From: Pontiella sulfatireligans
GTDB taxonomy: Bacteria > Verrucomicrobiota > Kiritimatiellia > Kiritimatiellales > Pontiellaceae
Direction: 5' to 3'
DNA length: 64,000 nucleotides
Assembly: GCF_900890705.1 (NCBI RefSeq)
Contig: NZ_CAAHFH010000001.1
Coordinates: 3,162,001 to 3,226,000, forward strand
Positions within the stretch are counted from its first letter, which is position 1. Each line of letters begins with the position of its first letter. Below, piece by piece: positions 1-8,293 of the stretch. The notes under the pieces were generated by a model. The model did no database searches. It saw only the letters and a list, made by a program, of their open reading frames with translations, and had not been told where the DNA came from. The position numbers were made by a program, and so were the translations under genes.

Positions 1-1629
1 CGTAATTTCCCCATTAAAAGCTTCGACGACGGTTTTCACTACGGGATTTGCATACCATTTCATCAAGCCGGTCAGCTCCTGAGCCTCGTCGGCGCTCGAC
101 TTCGAAATGGAATGGTCGGACGGAAGTGGACGACGGTCGTCAGACTTGAGCGCCTCGAACTCAATCGAGACCATGCGGTTCAAATAGCGGTCCACCGCCC
201 GAGCCAGCGCCAGCTTGGCGCGCGGATCCTCGAAGCGCTGGCGCTCGTCGGAAAACTGCGGATCGTAGCCCACCGTCAAATGGTCGCCGGCAATCTGCAA
301 CGGGGCGGTATCGAGGAAATAGCGATGGGAAAGAGAATCGGCTTGGCCGAGATGATCGACGATCGCATGCCAATGGCTGAACAGGATTTCAAGCTCGTCG
401 GCGTCAGCTATCTTTTTTTTTTGAGGGCCGGCGGCGTACGAAACCGAGGCGGTTTCAGCCACTAGCCCTGCTGCATCGCCGGATTTAAAGTTTTTTTTTA
501 GGTCGGCCACCTGTTTAAGCAGCTCGTTTATACTAGCGGTTTCGGCCGCTCGGGAACAGCGTATGAGTCCGGTTTCGAGGAGGGTTTTCTTCGAGAGCGC
601 ATAGCGCATGCGGCCGTCGGCCTCGATGAGCGCGTCGATGATGCGCAACACCCGGCCGGCCTCGGTTTGGGGCGCCTGAGCCTGGTAGAACTGCAGCTGC
701 GACTCGGGAAGCTCCAGCGCAACAGCGCCTTGGCCGGCGTAGAGCACCACCAGCAGATTGCGGAAGCTTTCGAGCAACTCCATCAAAACGCGTTGCAGGT
801 CCTTGCCGGACTTGTCCATATCGGAAACAATATTGATGATCTTCGGCACATCCGAGGCCAAGATGGCCATCGTCAGGTCTTCGAGCACATGGCGCGAAAC
901 CAAGCCGAACACGGCGAGCACATCCTCTTCGGCGATTTCCTTGCCGCGGAACGAAATAATCTGGTCGAGCGCGGACTCGGCGTCGCGCAGCCCGCCTTCG
1001 GCGCCGCGGGCGATGGCCAGCAACGCGTCTTCGGTAATCGTAATGCCCTCGTCGGCGCAGCCGGTGCGCAGGCGGTCGACAATGTCCTGCACGGAAATGC
1101 GGCGCAGGTCAAAGCGCTGGCAACGCGACAGGATGGTGGGCAGCACCTTGTGAACATCGGTGGTGGCAAAGATGAATTTTACGTGCGAAGGCGGCTCTTC
1201 CAACGTTTTAAGAAGCGCGTTGAACGCCGCGGTGGAGAGCATGTGCACTTCGTCAATGATATAAATCTTGTAGGGGCCGCGCGCCGGCGAATAGCGGGCG
1301 TTGTCGCGCAGGTCGCGCACCTGGTCGACGCCGTTGTTGGAGGCGCCGTCGATCTCGATGACGTCGAGGCTGTTGCCGGCCATCACCTCTTTGCAGGAGT
1401 CGCAGACGTCGCACGGCGTGGGGGTCGGCCCTTTTTCGCAGTTGAGCGCCTTGGCAAGGATTCGGGCCGAGGTGGTTTTCCCGGTGCCGCGCGAGCCCAC
1501 GAACATATAGGCGTGAGCCACGCGGTCGGTTTCGATCGCGTTGGTCAGCGTCTTGGTGACGTGCTCCTGCCCCACCACATCAGTAAACTGCTGCGGGCGC
1601 CATTTTCGTGCTAATACTTCGTATGCCAT
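1..1629 (-). CDS. dnaX: DNA polymerase III subunit gamma/tau, 3' end beyond window
   Basis: Clamp-loader ATPase of the replicative polymerase. The N-terminus reads MAYEVLARKWRPQQF. A Walker A motif GSRGTGKTT lies near residue 45, four zinc-ligand cysteines at about 64, 73, 76 and 79, Walker B IIDEVHM near 124 and the SRC sensor near 168. The frame stays open for 543 codons to the left edge, so the tau C-terminus is missing. Two long A runs in the mRNA sit in phase as slippery sites just after the conserved ATPase and collar part; each is followed by a -1 frame stop, so a shorter gamma form is likely. The SRP RNA gene lies directly upstream, as in Bacillus (scr-dnaX). Identity is certain from the motifs. 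Confidence 0.96.
   Translation of the reverse strand, partial: MAYEVLARKWRPQQFTDVVGQEHVTKTLTNAIETDRVAHAYMFVGSRGTGKTTSARILAKALNCEKGPTPTPCDVCDSCKEVMAGNSLDVIEIDGASNNGVDQVRDLRDNARYSPARGPYKIYIIDEVHMLSTAAFNALLKTLEEPPSHVKFIFATTDVHKVLPTILSRCQRFDLRRISVQDIVDRLRTGCADEGITITEDALLAIARGAEGGLRDAESALDQIISFRGKEIAEEDVLAVFGLVSRHVLEDLTMAILASDVPKIINIVSDMDKSGKDLQRVLMELLESFRNLLVVLYAGQGAVALELPESQLQFYQAQAPQTEAGRVLRIIDALIEADGRMRYALSKKTLLETGLIRCSRAAETASINELLKQVADLKKNFKSGDAAGLVAETASVSYAAGPQKKKIADADELEILFSHWHAIVDHLGQADSLSHRYFLDTAPLQIAGDHLTVGYDPQFSDERQRFEDPRAKLALARAVDRYLNRMVSIEFEALKSDDRRPLPSDHSISKSSADEAQELTGLMKWYANPVVKTVVEAFNGEIT
404..418 (-). promoter_or_regulatory. Predicted -1 frameshift site 2 in dnaX
   Basis: A run of ten A gives CAA AAA AAA AAG ATA in frame, so the heptamer A AAA AAG (the one used by E. 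coli dnaX) is in phase. A -1 slip reads GAT AGC TGA and stops after about 408 residues. It lies about 26 codons downstream of site 1. Confidence 0.6.
485..496 (-). promoter_or_regulatory. Predicted -1 frameshift site 1 in dnaX
   Basis: The mRNA has nine A in a row. In the dnaX frame it reads CTA AAA AAA AAC TTT AAA, so the heptamer A AAA AAC is in phase. A -1 slip reads CTT TAA and stops after about 381 residues, the expected size of a gamma subunit. A nine-A run could also cause transcriptional slippage, as known for Thermus dnaX. Confidence 0.7.
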
Positions 1630-1631
1630 TT

Positions 1632-1698
1632 TTAACGCGTAATCCGTGATGCGTGATCCTTCTGCATTCGGAATTCCTTGTTCATTATTCTGCGGTTC
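1632..1698. repeat. Interspersed intergenic repeat, copy next to dnaX
   Basis: On the minus strand this contains GAACCGCAGAATAATGAAC followed by AAGGAAT. Nearly the same 26 bases recur on the plus strand at 48976-49002. It fills the gap between dnaX and the SRP RNA. No gene is seen here. Confidence 0.5.
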
Positions 1699-1980
1699 AA
1701 AAAAAGTGCTGTGCACCCCCATCCGACATCGGGCTGGACAGCAAAACCCTGGGATCACGCTCCGCTCCGGACTTCCGGACACCCGGGAAAACAAAGCTTA
1801 CCGCTGCTGCCTTCCGACCCTGACGGGGTTCAACCCGTTCCCGTCATCCAAAAACCATTGCTTCAACACGCTCCGCCAGGAATGCCGCCCGTCCTTCTGC
1901 CTCGTAGGGGGATTCAACCCTGCTGCAGCGGATTGCAGGCTACAGGCGACCGCTAACCGCCCATCTAGCACAGCAGGAAG
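1699..1980 (-). ncRNA. ffs: Signal recognition particle RNA, long (Alu-containing) form
   Basis: Domain IV is clear on the minus strand around 1800-1835: GTCAGGGTCGGAAGGCAGCA followed by GCGGTAAG. The 5' part around 1905-1970 matches the Alu domain of Bacillus scRNA, with GTGCTAGATGGGCGG, CTGCAATCCGCT and GCAGGGTTGAATCCC. The ends pair: GCTGTGC near 1970 with GCACAGC near 1710, followed by seven T, giving the 3' end. The length of about 280 bases fits the long bacterial SRP RNA, not the 4.5S type of most Gram-negatives. The exact ends are estimates. Confidence 0.93.
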
Positions 1981-2064
1981 GAACATACTAGCCCCCCAAA
2001 ACGAAGGCAAGCCTTGCAGGCCAATTTCATACCGAACCAAGCTGAAACGGGGCTAATCCGCAAA

Positions 2065-2220
2065 GGAATGAGGAACCACGGATTCACACAGATGCACACG
2101 GATATGGAGTAAGTTGCGGAAACACCCCATTTCATCTGGGCCGATTAAAGGACTCCACTGCACAAGCCCTTTTCAGATCCGTGTTTATCCGCGTCCATCT
2201 GCGGTTCGTTTTTCTCTTCA
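2065..2220. repeat. Palindromic intergenic repeat (ccacggattcacacagatg type)
   Basis: The left arm at about 2077-2104 reads CCACGGATTCACACAGATG and continues CACACGGAT. The right arm at about 2177-2206 reads ATCCGTGTTTATCCGCGTCC and continues ATCTGCGG. The arms are near reverse complements. No coding signal is visible between them. Confidence 0.55.
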
Positions 2221-2222
2221 GG

Positions 2223-3350
2223 CTAGTTTGCGCGGCGGATCATCAACAGGCCGGCGAACTGCCCGCAGACGATGGGCACCCAGGCAATCAGCCAAGGGCG
2301 CAGCTCATGATGGCTGTCGAGCATATCGGAGACAATGATGAATGCGTAGTAGAGAAACATAATGCCCAGACTCATGAGCATTCCGAAAGAAGATTCCTTG
2401 CGGTGCGACTTGATCCCCAGCGGAATCGCGATCAGTACAAACATGAACGGCGACATGGCCAGGCAAATGCGTTGGTTGATTTCAACCATGTCGCGGCACC
2501 GCTCCTGAAGCCGGTCTTTTTTCGATAGCAGCTCCAACGCGCCGCCGGCGTCGCGGGTTTTGTAGATGAGTTCGAAGATCGACATGTTCTTGCGCTTCTT
2601 GGCCACGTTTTTCTTGCCCATCAGCTCGTTGAAATTCATCCGGATAGGATAGCTGCGTGCGCTGACATAGCGGGTTTTCGAGGAGTTTCCCGGATCGGCC
2701 GGATCGGGAACTTCGATGCGCACATCAAACAGGTCGATCTTGAGCAGGCCTTTGGCCGAGTCGGCCGAAAGGATGCCGCTGCCGGCGCGGATGCTGCGGG
2801 TGATCTTGCCGGTGTCCTGCTCGATCTGATAGACGACGAGATCGCGCACGCGGTTTTTGTTTTTCTTGCCGACATAGATCATGTAGCCGGGAAACTCGCG
2901 AATAAAGCGCCCCTCTTCCAGCAGCTTGATGGGATCCTCCACCCCGAGGCCCTTGATGAGCTGCCGGTTGGCATAGGTCGTGGCGGGATAGATCACGCAG
3001 TTGTTGTATAGGCAGACGCACGAGAGCCCGATGGAAATCACGATGACCGGCGATGCAATCTGCCACAGGCTCAAGCCGCCGCTCTTCATGGCGCTGACTT
3101 CGCTGTCCGAGGAGAGCCGGCCAAACAGCAGCAGGGTCGAGAACAACGCACTGATAGGAATGGAATAGGCCAGCGAATACGGAATGTTGTACACGAAGAA
3201 GCGCCAGACGATCGCCACCGAAAACCCCTTCGCCATGATGTCGATCGCCTTGTAGATGGCGCCCACGCTGAACGCGAAGGTAATCAGCAGCATCGCGGTC
3301 GCAAAGGCGATCAGGTAGTCCTTAACCAAATATTTGTTTAATTGTCCCAA
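2223..3350 (-). CDS. LptF/LptG-family LPS export permease
   Basis: Inner-membrane permease of the LptBFG type that extracts LPS for transport to the outer membrane. About 375 residues. There are three membrane helices in the N-terminal 110 residues (starting LGQLNKYLVKDYLIAFATA), a periplasmic domain in the middle, and three helices at the end, including MSPFMFVLIAIPLGIKSHRK, which matches the family. The frame is open further upstream, but that part runs into the divergent acyltransferase gene. I chose the TTG at 3350 because AGGAGA lies 6 bases before it and the length then fits the family. It cannot be assigned to LptF or LptG from sequence alone. Confidence 0.85.
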   Translation of the reverse strand: MGQLNKYLVKDYLIAFATAMLLITFAFSVGAIYKAIDIMAKGFSVAIVWRFFVYNIPYSLAYSIPISALFSTLLLFGRLSSDSEVSAMKSGGLSLWQIASPVIVISIGLSCVCLYNNCVIYPATTYANRQLIKGLGVEDPIKLLEEGRFIREFPGYMIYVGKKNKNRVRDLVVYQIEQDTGKITRSIRAGSGILSADSAKGLLKIDLFDVRIEVPDPADPGNSSKTRYVSARSYPIRMNFNELMGKKNVAKKRKNMSIFELIYKTRDAGGALELLSKKDRLQERCRDMVEINQRICLAMSPFMFVLIAIPLGIKSHRKESSFGMLMSLGIMFLYYAFIIVSDMLDSHHELRPWLIAWVPIVCGQFAGLLMIRRAN

Positions 3351-3470
3351 GCGTGCTCTCCTATTGTCGGCATAATGTATGGGGCAATGCAGCCGAGCGC
3401 AAGTTAAGAGGCAATCGTGTTGATGTCTTAAGGCATTCGGGTTTAAGCTACTTCTTTTGAGCCATCCCCT

Positions 3471-4367
3471 ATGAATATACGCAACCACATCGAATACGGA
3501 GCCGTCGTCGCGCTTCTGGGCCTCTGCCGCCTGCTCCCCGAGCGGCTGATCCACAGCCTGTTCACCTCGCTGGCCAAGCTGATGCACGCCCTGCTCGGCT
3601 CCCGCCGGCGAATGGCGCTGCAAAACATGGAGATCGCCTTTCCGGAAAAAACGGATGCGGAACGCAAAAGCCTCGTCAAACAAGCCTTTGTCCATTTGGC
3701 CGACTCCATGACGCTCAACACGCTGATCACCAGCGGCCGTATCTCTAACAAGCGGTTGCTGGACTGTGTTGAAACCGAAGGGTGGGAACGCTTTGAAGCC
3801 GCCTTGGACAACGAGGAAGGCAAAGGCGTTTTATTCATCTCCGGCCATCTGGGCAACTGGGAGTTGATGCCGCAATACGTGGCCTTGCGCCGCAAAAAAC
3901 CGGTGCATGTCATCGCTCGCAAATCCAACAACACGCTCATGGAAGACCGCGTGGTCCGCCCCCTTCGCGAACGGTTCGGCGTGACGGTATTCTACAAGAA
4001 AAACGCCATGATGCGCATCCTCAAGGCCGTGAAAAGACATGAAACCACCGGCCTGCTGATCGACCAGCGCCTCAACCTGCGCCAAGGCGTTCCCTGCAAC
4101 TTTTTCGGGCGAACCACGGGCACCACTGGAACGCCGGCCCTGCTGCAGATCCGCTACGGCATCGACGTTATCCCGGTCTTCATGATTAAGACCTCCCCCA
4201 TGAAATACCGCATGACCTTCGGCGAGTCGGTGGCTTGGACCGACAACGGCAAGCCGATGGAGGAGCAGGTGATTGAACTCACGCAAATCCATCAAAAGCT
4301 GATCGAAGATGCCATCCGCATCCACCCCGAGCAGTGGTTCTGGATGCACAACCGCTGGGGAATCTAA
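3471..4367 (+). CDS. lpxL: Lipid A biosynthesis acyltransferase, LpxL/HtrB family
   Basis: Adds a secondary acyl chain to the lipid A precursor at the cytoplasmic face of the inner membrane. 298 residues with one N-terminal membrane segment (GAVVALLGLCRLL). The family's H-X4-E catalytic motif is present as HLGNWE at residues 126-131, followed by DQRLNLRQGVPCNFFGR and a C-terminal EQWFWMHNRW, all typical. It is divergent from the LptF/G gene and 9 bases ahead of the ELM1-like gene, so those two are probably cotranscribed. LpxL versus LpxM type is not resolved. Confidence 0.9.
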   Translation: MNIRNHIEYGAVVALLGLCRLLPERLIHSLFTSLAKLMHALLGSRRRMALQNMEIAFPEKTDAERKSLVKQAFVHLADSMTLNTLITSGRISNKRLLDCVETEGWERFEAALDNEEGKGVLFISGHLGNWELMPQYVALRRKKPVHVIARKSNNTLMEDRVVRPLRERFGVTVFYKKNAMMRILKAVKRHETTGLLIDQRLNLRQGVPCNFFGRTTGTTGTPALLQIRYGIDVIPVFMIKTSPMKYRMTFGESVAWTDNGKPMEEQVIELTQIHQKLIEDAIRIHPEQWFWMHNRWGI

Positions 4368-4376
4368 GGCGCTGCG

Positions 4377-5318
4377 ATGAAACGAGCATTGATCATCAGC
4401 GACGGCAAGCCGGGGCACTTCAACCAGTCCATCGCCTTTTGCACCACGCTCGGGCTGGACTACGAAGTGGTCGAAGCCGCCTTTAAGAGCAAACAACACA
4501 AAGCCCGCTCCTACCTCTTCGACCGCTTCGGGCATTATACAGAAAATTTATTTAAAGCCCGTTTCAAGCGCCACGCCGCCTGCTTCGACCTGATCGTCTC
4601 CACCGGTTCGGCCACCTACTACGCCAACAAGCTGCTGGCCCGGAACCTCTCGATCCCCAACATTGCCATCCTCCACCCGAAAGGCTACCGGCTCGACTTT
4701 ACCCGCGTCCTCTGCCCCGCCTACGACCATCCGCCCAAACGGGCCAACATTACCGAACTACCGCTCAACCTGTGCGCAGCCGAACCAACCTTTTTTGACG
4801 AAAAAGCCGACGAATTCCAAACCCGCCATGCGCAGCAAAAGCCGGCCGTCGGAATCATCATCGGCGGCCCCAACGCCATCTCCGAAATCGATGCGGAGGC
4901 GTTGCGCGGACAACTGGAAAAGGTTTTTAAACTCACCGACGGCATGGAGCGCTGGGTCACCACCTCGCGCCGTACGCCGCCGGACGTCGAGACCGTGATC
5001 GATGCCCTGCCCTTCGACTATAAGCTGATCAATTCGCGAGACCCCTACAATCCAGTGCCCGCCTTCATCCAGCTTTGCGACCGCCTGGTCGTCACCAGCG
5101 ACTCCGCCTCGATGGTCAGCGAATGCGCCAGCTTCGGCGCCGCGAAAGTTGAAGTATTGATGAACCGCCAGCTAAAAACCCCGAACAAGTTTGAAGAGCT
5201 GATCCAAGGGTTGGAAAACCGCGATGCCGTACACGTCTTCGACGGCACACTCGGAAGCGCAGACAAAAAGATCGACCTCGGCCCCCTGCTTCAGCAAGCC
5301 ATGTCCGGACTGCTCTAA
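4377..5318 (+). CDS. ELM1/DUF1022-family protein (GT-B-like)
   Basis: 313 residues beginning MKRALIISDGKPGHFNQS, the hallmark N-terminus of the mitochondrial-fission ELM1 (GtrOC1-like) family. These proteins have a GT-B-like fold and in bacteria usually lie in LPS or envelope loci. The C-terminal part has the family pattern VVTSDSASMVSECASFG. It follows the LpxL gene closely, consistent with an envelope role. The biochemical activity is not established for the family. Confidence 0.85.
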   Translation: MKRALIISDGKPGHFNQSIAFCTTLGLDYEVVEAAFKSKQHKARSYLFDRFGHYTENLFKARFKRHAACFDLIVSTGSATYYANKLLARNLSIPNIAILHPKGYRLDFTRVLCPAYDHPPKRANITELPLNLCAAEPTFFDEKADEFQTRHAQQKPAVGIIIGGPNAISEIDAEALRGQLEKVFKLTDGMERWVTTSRRTPPDVETVIDALPFDYKLINSRDPYNPVPAFIQLCDRLVVTSDSASMVSECASFGAAKVEVLMNRQLKTPNKFEELIQGLENRDAVHVFDGTLGSADKKIDLGPLLQQAMSGLL

Positions 5319-5342
5319 TAAATTACCTAAACGACAGGGATT

Positions 5343-5412
5343 TTAACCCCAGAGACACAGAGGCACGGAATTTTATTATATTCAGATTCTCTGTGCCTCA
5401 GTGCCTCCGTGC
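5343..5412. repeat. Palindromic intergenic repeat (agagacacagaggcacgga type)
   Basis: The left arm AGAGACACAGAGGCACGGA and the right arm TCTCTGTGCCTCAGTGCC plus TCCGTGCT are near reverse complements around an AT-rich loop. It lies between the convergent ELM1-like gene and msbA and could act as a terminator hairpin. Confidence 0.5.
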
Positions 5413-5438
5413 TCAAGACTACTGATGCGCAGATTGCC

Positions 5439-7244
5439 CTAGGCCGTTGCGGCGCTGAACTGGATGTCGTACAAATATTTGTAGCGCCCGTCCTGCTTGA
5501 GCAGCTCGTCGTGCGTGCCCCGCTCCACAATCTTGCCCTGGTCCATCACTATAATGGCGTCGGCGTGGGCGATGGTCGAAAGGCGGTGCGCAATCACAAA
5601 CACCGTGCGGTCCTTCATCAGCTCGTCGAGCGCGCCCTGCACCAGCCGTTCCGACTCGGTGTCGAGCGCGCTGGTCGCCTCGTCCAGAATTAGGATCGGC
5701 GGGTTTTTCAGCAGTGCGCGGGCAATCGCCACGCGCTGGGCCATGCCGCCGGAAAGCAGCGAACCGCGTTCGCCGATGACGGTGTCGTAGCCGTTTTCGA
5801 GCTCCAGAATGAAATCATGCGCATTGGCGCGTCGCGCAGCATCTTCGATCAGCTCGCGGGAGGCGTCGCCGAAACCGTAGGAAATATTGTCCGCCACGCT
5901 GCGGTTGAACAGCACCGTGTCCTGCGTAACCACTCCAATTTGCGCGCGCAGCGAATGGACGGTGTAGTTGCGCACATCTTTTCCGTTCAGCATGAGCGCA
6001 CCTTCAGTGACATCGAAAAAGCGAGGGAGCAGATTGACGAGCGTCGTCTTGCCCGCGCCGGAGCTGCCCACAAAGGCAATGCACTGGCCCGATTTCACAT
6101 CCAGATTGATATCGTCTAGAATCTTCTTTTCGTCGTAGGCAAACGAAACGTGTCGGAACGATACGGTCTGAACGGAATCAGCAAGTTGAACCGCGTCGGG
6201 CGCATCATCGACCTTGTTGACGATGTCCAGCACTTCAAAAACACGCTCAATGCCCGGCGTCGCCTTCTGCACGCGCATATGGATTTGACTCAGCTTTTTG
6301 GCCGGCTTGTACATTTGGATCATGGCGGCGGCAAACGCGATCAGCAACGCCAGCGAAATATCGTTGAAGAAGGCATACAGCACCACGCCGGAGAGGCCAA
6401 TGGACGACAGGAAGATCACAATCGGGTCGCCCATGGAGCGCGCACGCGTCTGGCGCATTTGGCTCTTGAATACGCGCCTGTTAAACTGATTGAAGCGCGA
6501 GGCTTCCTCCTGTTCCATTTGGAAGGCCTTCACAACGAGCGCGCCGCCAACCGACTCCTGCACCACCGAAAGCATGTCGGCCCGGCTCTCCTGCCCCGTC
6601 TTCGAGGCCTTGCGGATCCGGCGTCCCAGCAGCGCAACGGGTAGAATAACGACAGGGAAGACGACTAATGCAATCACCGACAAACGCCAGTCCAGCACCA
6701 CCATCGCCACAATGCAGCCGATCAGCGTGAACGGCTCACGGATGACATTGCCAATCACGTTGGAGACCAGCTGCGTGAGCAGATTGGTGTCGTTCGTGAT
6801 GCGCGAGATCAGGTCGCCCACCCGGTTTTCTGAGAAAAACTGCATCGGCAAAACGTGAATGTGCTCAAAGAGATGCAGGCGCAGATCGGCCACCACGCGG
6901 TTGCCCACCCATTCCACCAAATATTTTCCGGCAAAAAACAGGGCGCCCTGAATGATCGTCACCAGCGGCAGAATCAACACGGTGAGTATGAGGCGCGTCA
7001 GGCCGATGTCGCTGGCGTTGCCCTCGCTTTCACTCAAGCCGGGAATCCCCTTAAAGTCCATGCTCTCCCCGGAAATGCCGCCGAGCGCCCACTGAAGCGC
7101 AATCAGCATGCCGAAGGTGGCAGCACCGTAAAAGGCGCCACAGATGATGCCGACGGTTAGCCGCGCCGTATAGGGGCGGACGAAAACCAGCAAGCGTTTA
7201 TAGACGCCCGGCAATATGGGAGGGTTGACTTCATCTTTTTTCAT
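5439..7244 (-). CDS. msbA: MsbA-like ABC transporter (fused permease/ATPase)
   Basis: Half-transporter that flips lipid A-core or a related lipid across the inner membrane. 601 residues: an exporter membrane domain over about residues 20-340, then an ATPase with Walker A GSSGAGKTT near 393, signature LSGGMAQR near 497, Walker B ILILDEATSALD near 518 and the H-loop IAHRLSTIAHADAI. It is placed beside LPS glycosyltransferase genes. The start ATG at 7244 leaves only a few bases to the upstream glycosyltransferase stop, so the three minus-strand genes form an operon. Substrate is inferred from family and context. Confidence 0.9.
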   Translation of the reverse strand: MKKDEVNPPILPGVYKRLLVFVRPYTARLTVGIICGAFYGAATFGMLIALQWALGGISGESMDFKGIPGLSESEGNASDIGLTRLILTVLILPLVTIIQGALFFAGKYLVEWVGNRVVADLRLHLFEHIHVLPMQFFSENRVGDLISRITNDTNLLTQLVSNVIGNVIREPFTLIGCIVAMVVLDWRLSVIALVVFPVVILPVALLGRRIRKASKTGQESRADMLSVVQESVGGALVVKAFQMEQEEASRFNQFNRRVFKSQMRQTRARSMGDPIVIFLSSIGLSGVVLYAFFNDISLALLIAFAAAMIQMYKPAKKLSQIHMRVQKATPGIERVFEVLDIVNKVDDAPDAVQLADSVQTVSFRHVSFAYDEKKILDDINLDVKSGQCIAFVGSSGAGKTTLVNLLPRFFDVTEGALMLNGKDVRNYTVHSLRAQIGVVTQDTVLFNRSVADNISYGFGDASRELIEDAARRANAHDFILELENGYDTVIGERGSLLSGGMAQRVAIARALLKNPPILILDEATSALDTESERLVQGALDELMKDRTVFVIAHRLSTIAHADAIIVMDQGKIVERGTHDELLKQDGRYKYLYDIQFSAATA

Positions 7245-7249
7245 ATGAC

Positions 7250-8293
7250 CTAGCCCTGCTTCTTCTCGGCGATAAGCCTTCTAAAAAGCGCCTTGTACTG
7301 ATCCATGATGACGTCCATGGAAAAGCGCTGGTTGAACTCGGCGCGGCCGCTCTCGGCCAAGGCGGTCCCCAGTTCGGGATTGGCCAGCACGCGGTTAACC
7401 TCACTAGCGCACTGTTCGGCGTCGTCGATTGCGAACAGCAGCCCGCTCTTTTCGTGGTCGATCAGCCAGGTCGGCCCGGTGCTCGCGGCGGCGACGACCG
7501 GCGTACCCGTGGACCAGGCTTCCAGCACCACGTTGCCCAACGGCTCAAAACGCGACGGGAACACGCAAACGTCGGCCAAATTGAACAGCCCGCGGATATC
7601 CTTGCGAAGCCCGAGAAAAAACACCCGGTCGGCCACGCCAAGATCGGCGGCCAACACTTCAAGCTTGGCCTGCAGCTCGCCGGTGCCCGCAATCAGCAAC
7701 GTCGCATCCGGGATCAGCGGCATCGCCTTGATGAGGGTGTCCAGGGCTTTCTTGTCGTGCAGGCGCCCGAGCGTCAGCAGCACCTTGTGCCCATCGGGGA
7801 TCGGAGGGAGCGCTTCGGTCACCTCCAGCTCCTCCGGCAGTTCGCCAAAATTGGAAATCATGCTGACCTTGTCTTCCGGCCAGCCGTTCGAGACGACGTG
7901 GCGCACGAGGTCCGGCGTATTGACGATCAGATGGTCGCACTTGGTATAGTTGCCGACGTCGTAGTAGCCACCCAGACGCCCTACCACCACCGCATCCGTT
8001 AGCGAACATTTGCGTGAGGCGCGGTTCACCCAAGTAAGGATCAGGTCGGGTTTGAACTTGGCGATTTCCCGTTTCAGGCAAGGGTTGTAGAGCAGCACCT
8101 TCCCCACCGGCCCCATCGGCAATGTGCCGAAAGCCACACCGGCGCTCGTCAGCCGGCTTTCGCGCGACGGCTGCGCTTCAATCACCAAACGCTGATTGAT
8201 GGACTTGTCTTTAGCAAACGCGACCGCCACCTTTTCAAAATAGGTTTCAGCCCCCGCCTCGGACTGCGACAGCAAAATTTGCATCAACTTCAT
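7250..8293 (-). CDS. Glycosyltransferase, GT4 (group 1) family
   Basis: Retaining GT-B glycosyltransferase, probably for the LPS core or another surface glycan. 347 residues. The C-terminal half has the GT4 pattern LLTLGRLHDKKALDTLIKA, IAGTGEL and the nucleotide-sugar-binding PSRFEPLGNVVLEAWSTG. The start is the ATG at 8293, which overlaps the stop of the upstream glycosyltransferase (ATGA); the frame is open further but lies inside that gene. Sugar donor and acceptor are unknown. Confidence 0.88.
   Translation of the reverse strand: MKLMQILLSQSEAGAETYFEKVAVAFAKDKSINQRLVIEAQPSRESRLTSAGVAFGTLPMGPVGKVLLYNPCLKREIAKFKPDLILTWVNRASRKCSLTDAVVVGRLGGYYDVGNYTKCDHLIVNTPDLVRHVVSNGWPEDKVSMISNFGELPEELEVTEALPPIPDGHKVLLTLGRLHDKKALDTLIKAMPLIPDATLLIAGTGELQAKLEVLAADLGVADRVFFLGLRKDIRGLFNLADVCVFPSRFEPLGNVVLEAWSTGTPVVAAASTGPTWLIDHEKSGLLFAIDDAEQCASEVNRVLANPELGTALAESGRAEFNQRFSMDVIMDQYKALFRRLIAEKKQG

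Noticed and set aside
667..1614. Long plus-strand open frame opposite dnaX
   Set aside because: It is the antisense shadow of a clear dnaX; no motif and no ribosome site.
3351..3695. N-terminal extension of the LptF/G permease
   Set aside because: It overlaps the divergent acyltransferase and its promoter; the TTG at 3350 has a good ribosome site and fits family length.
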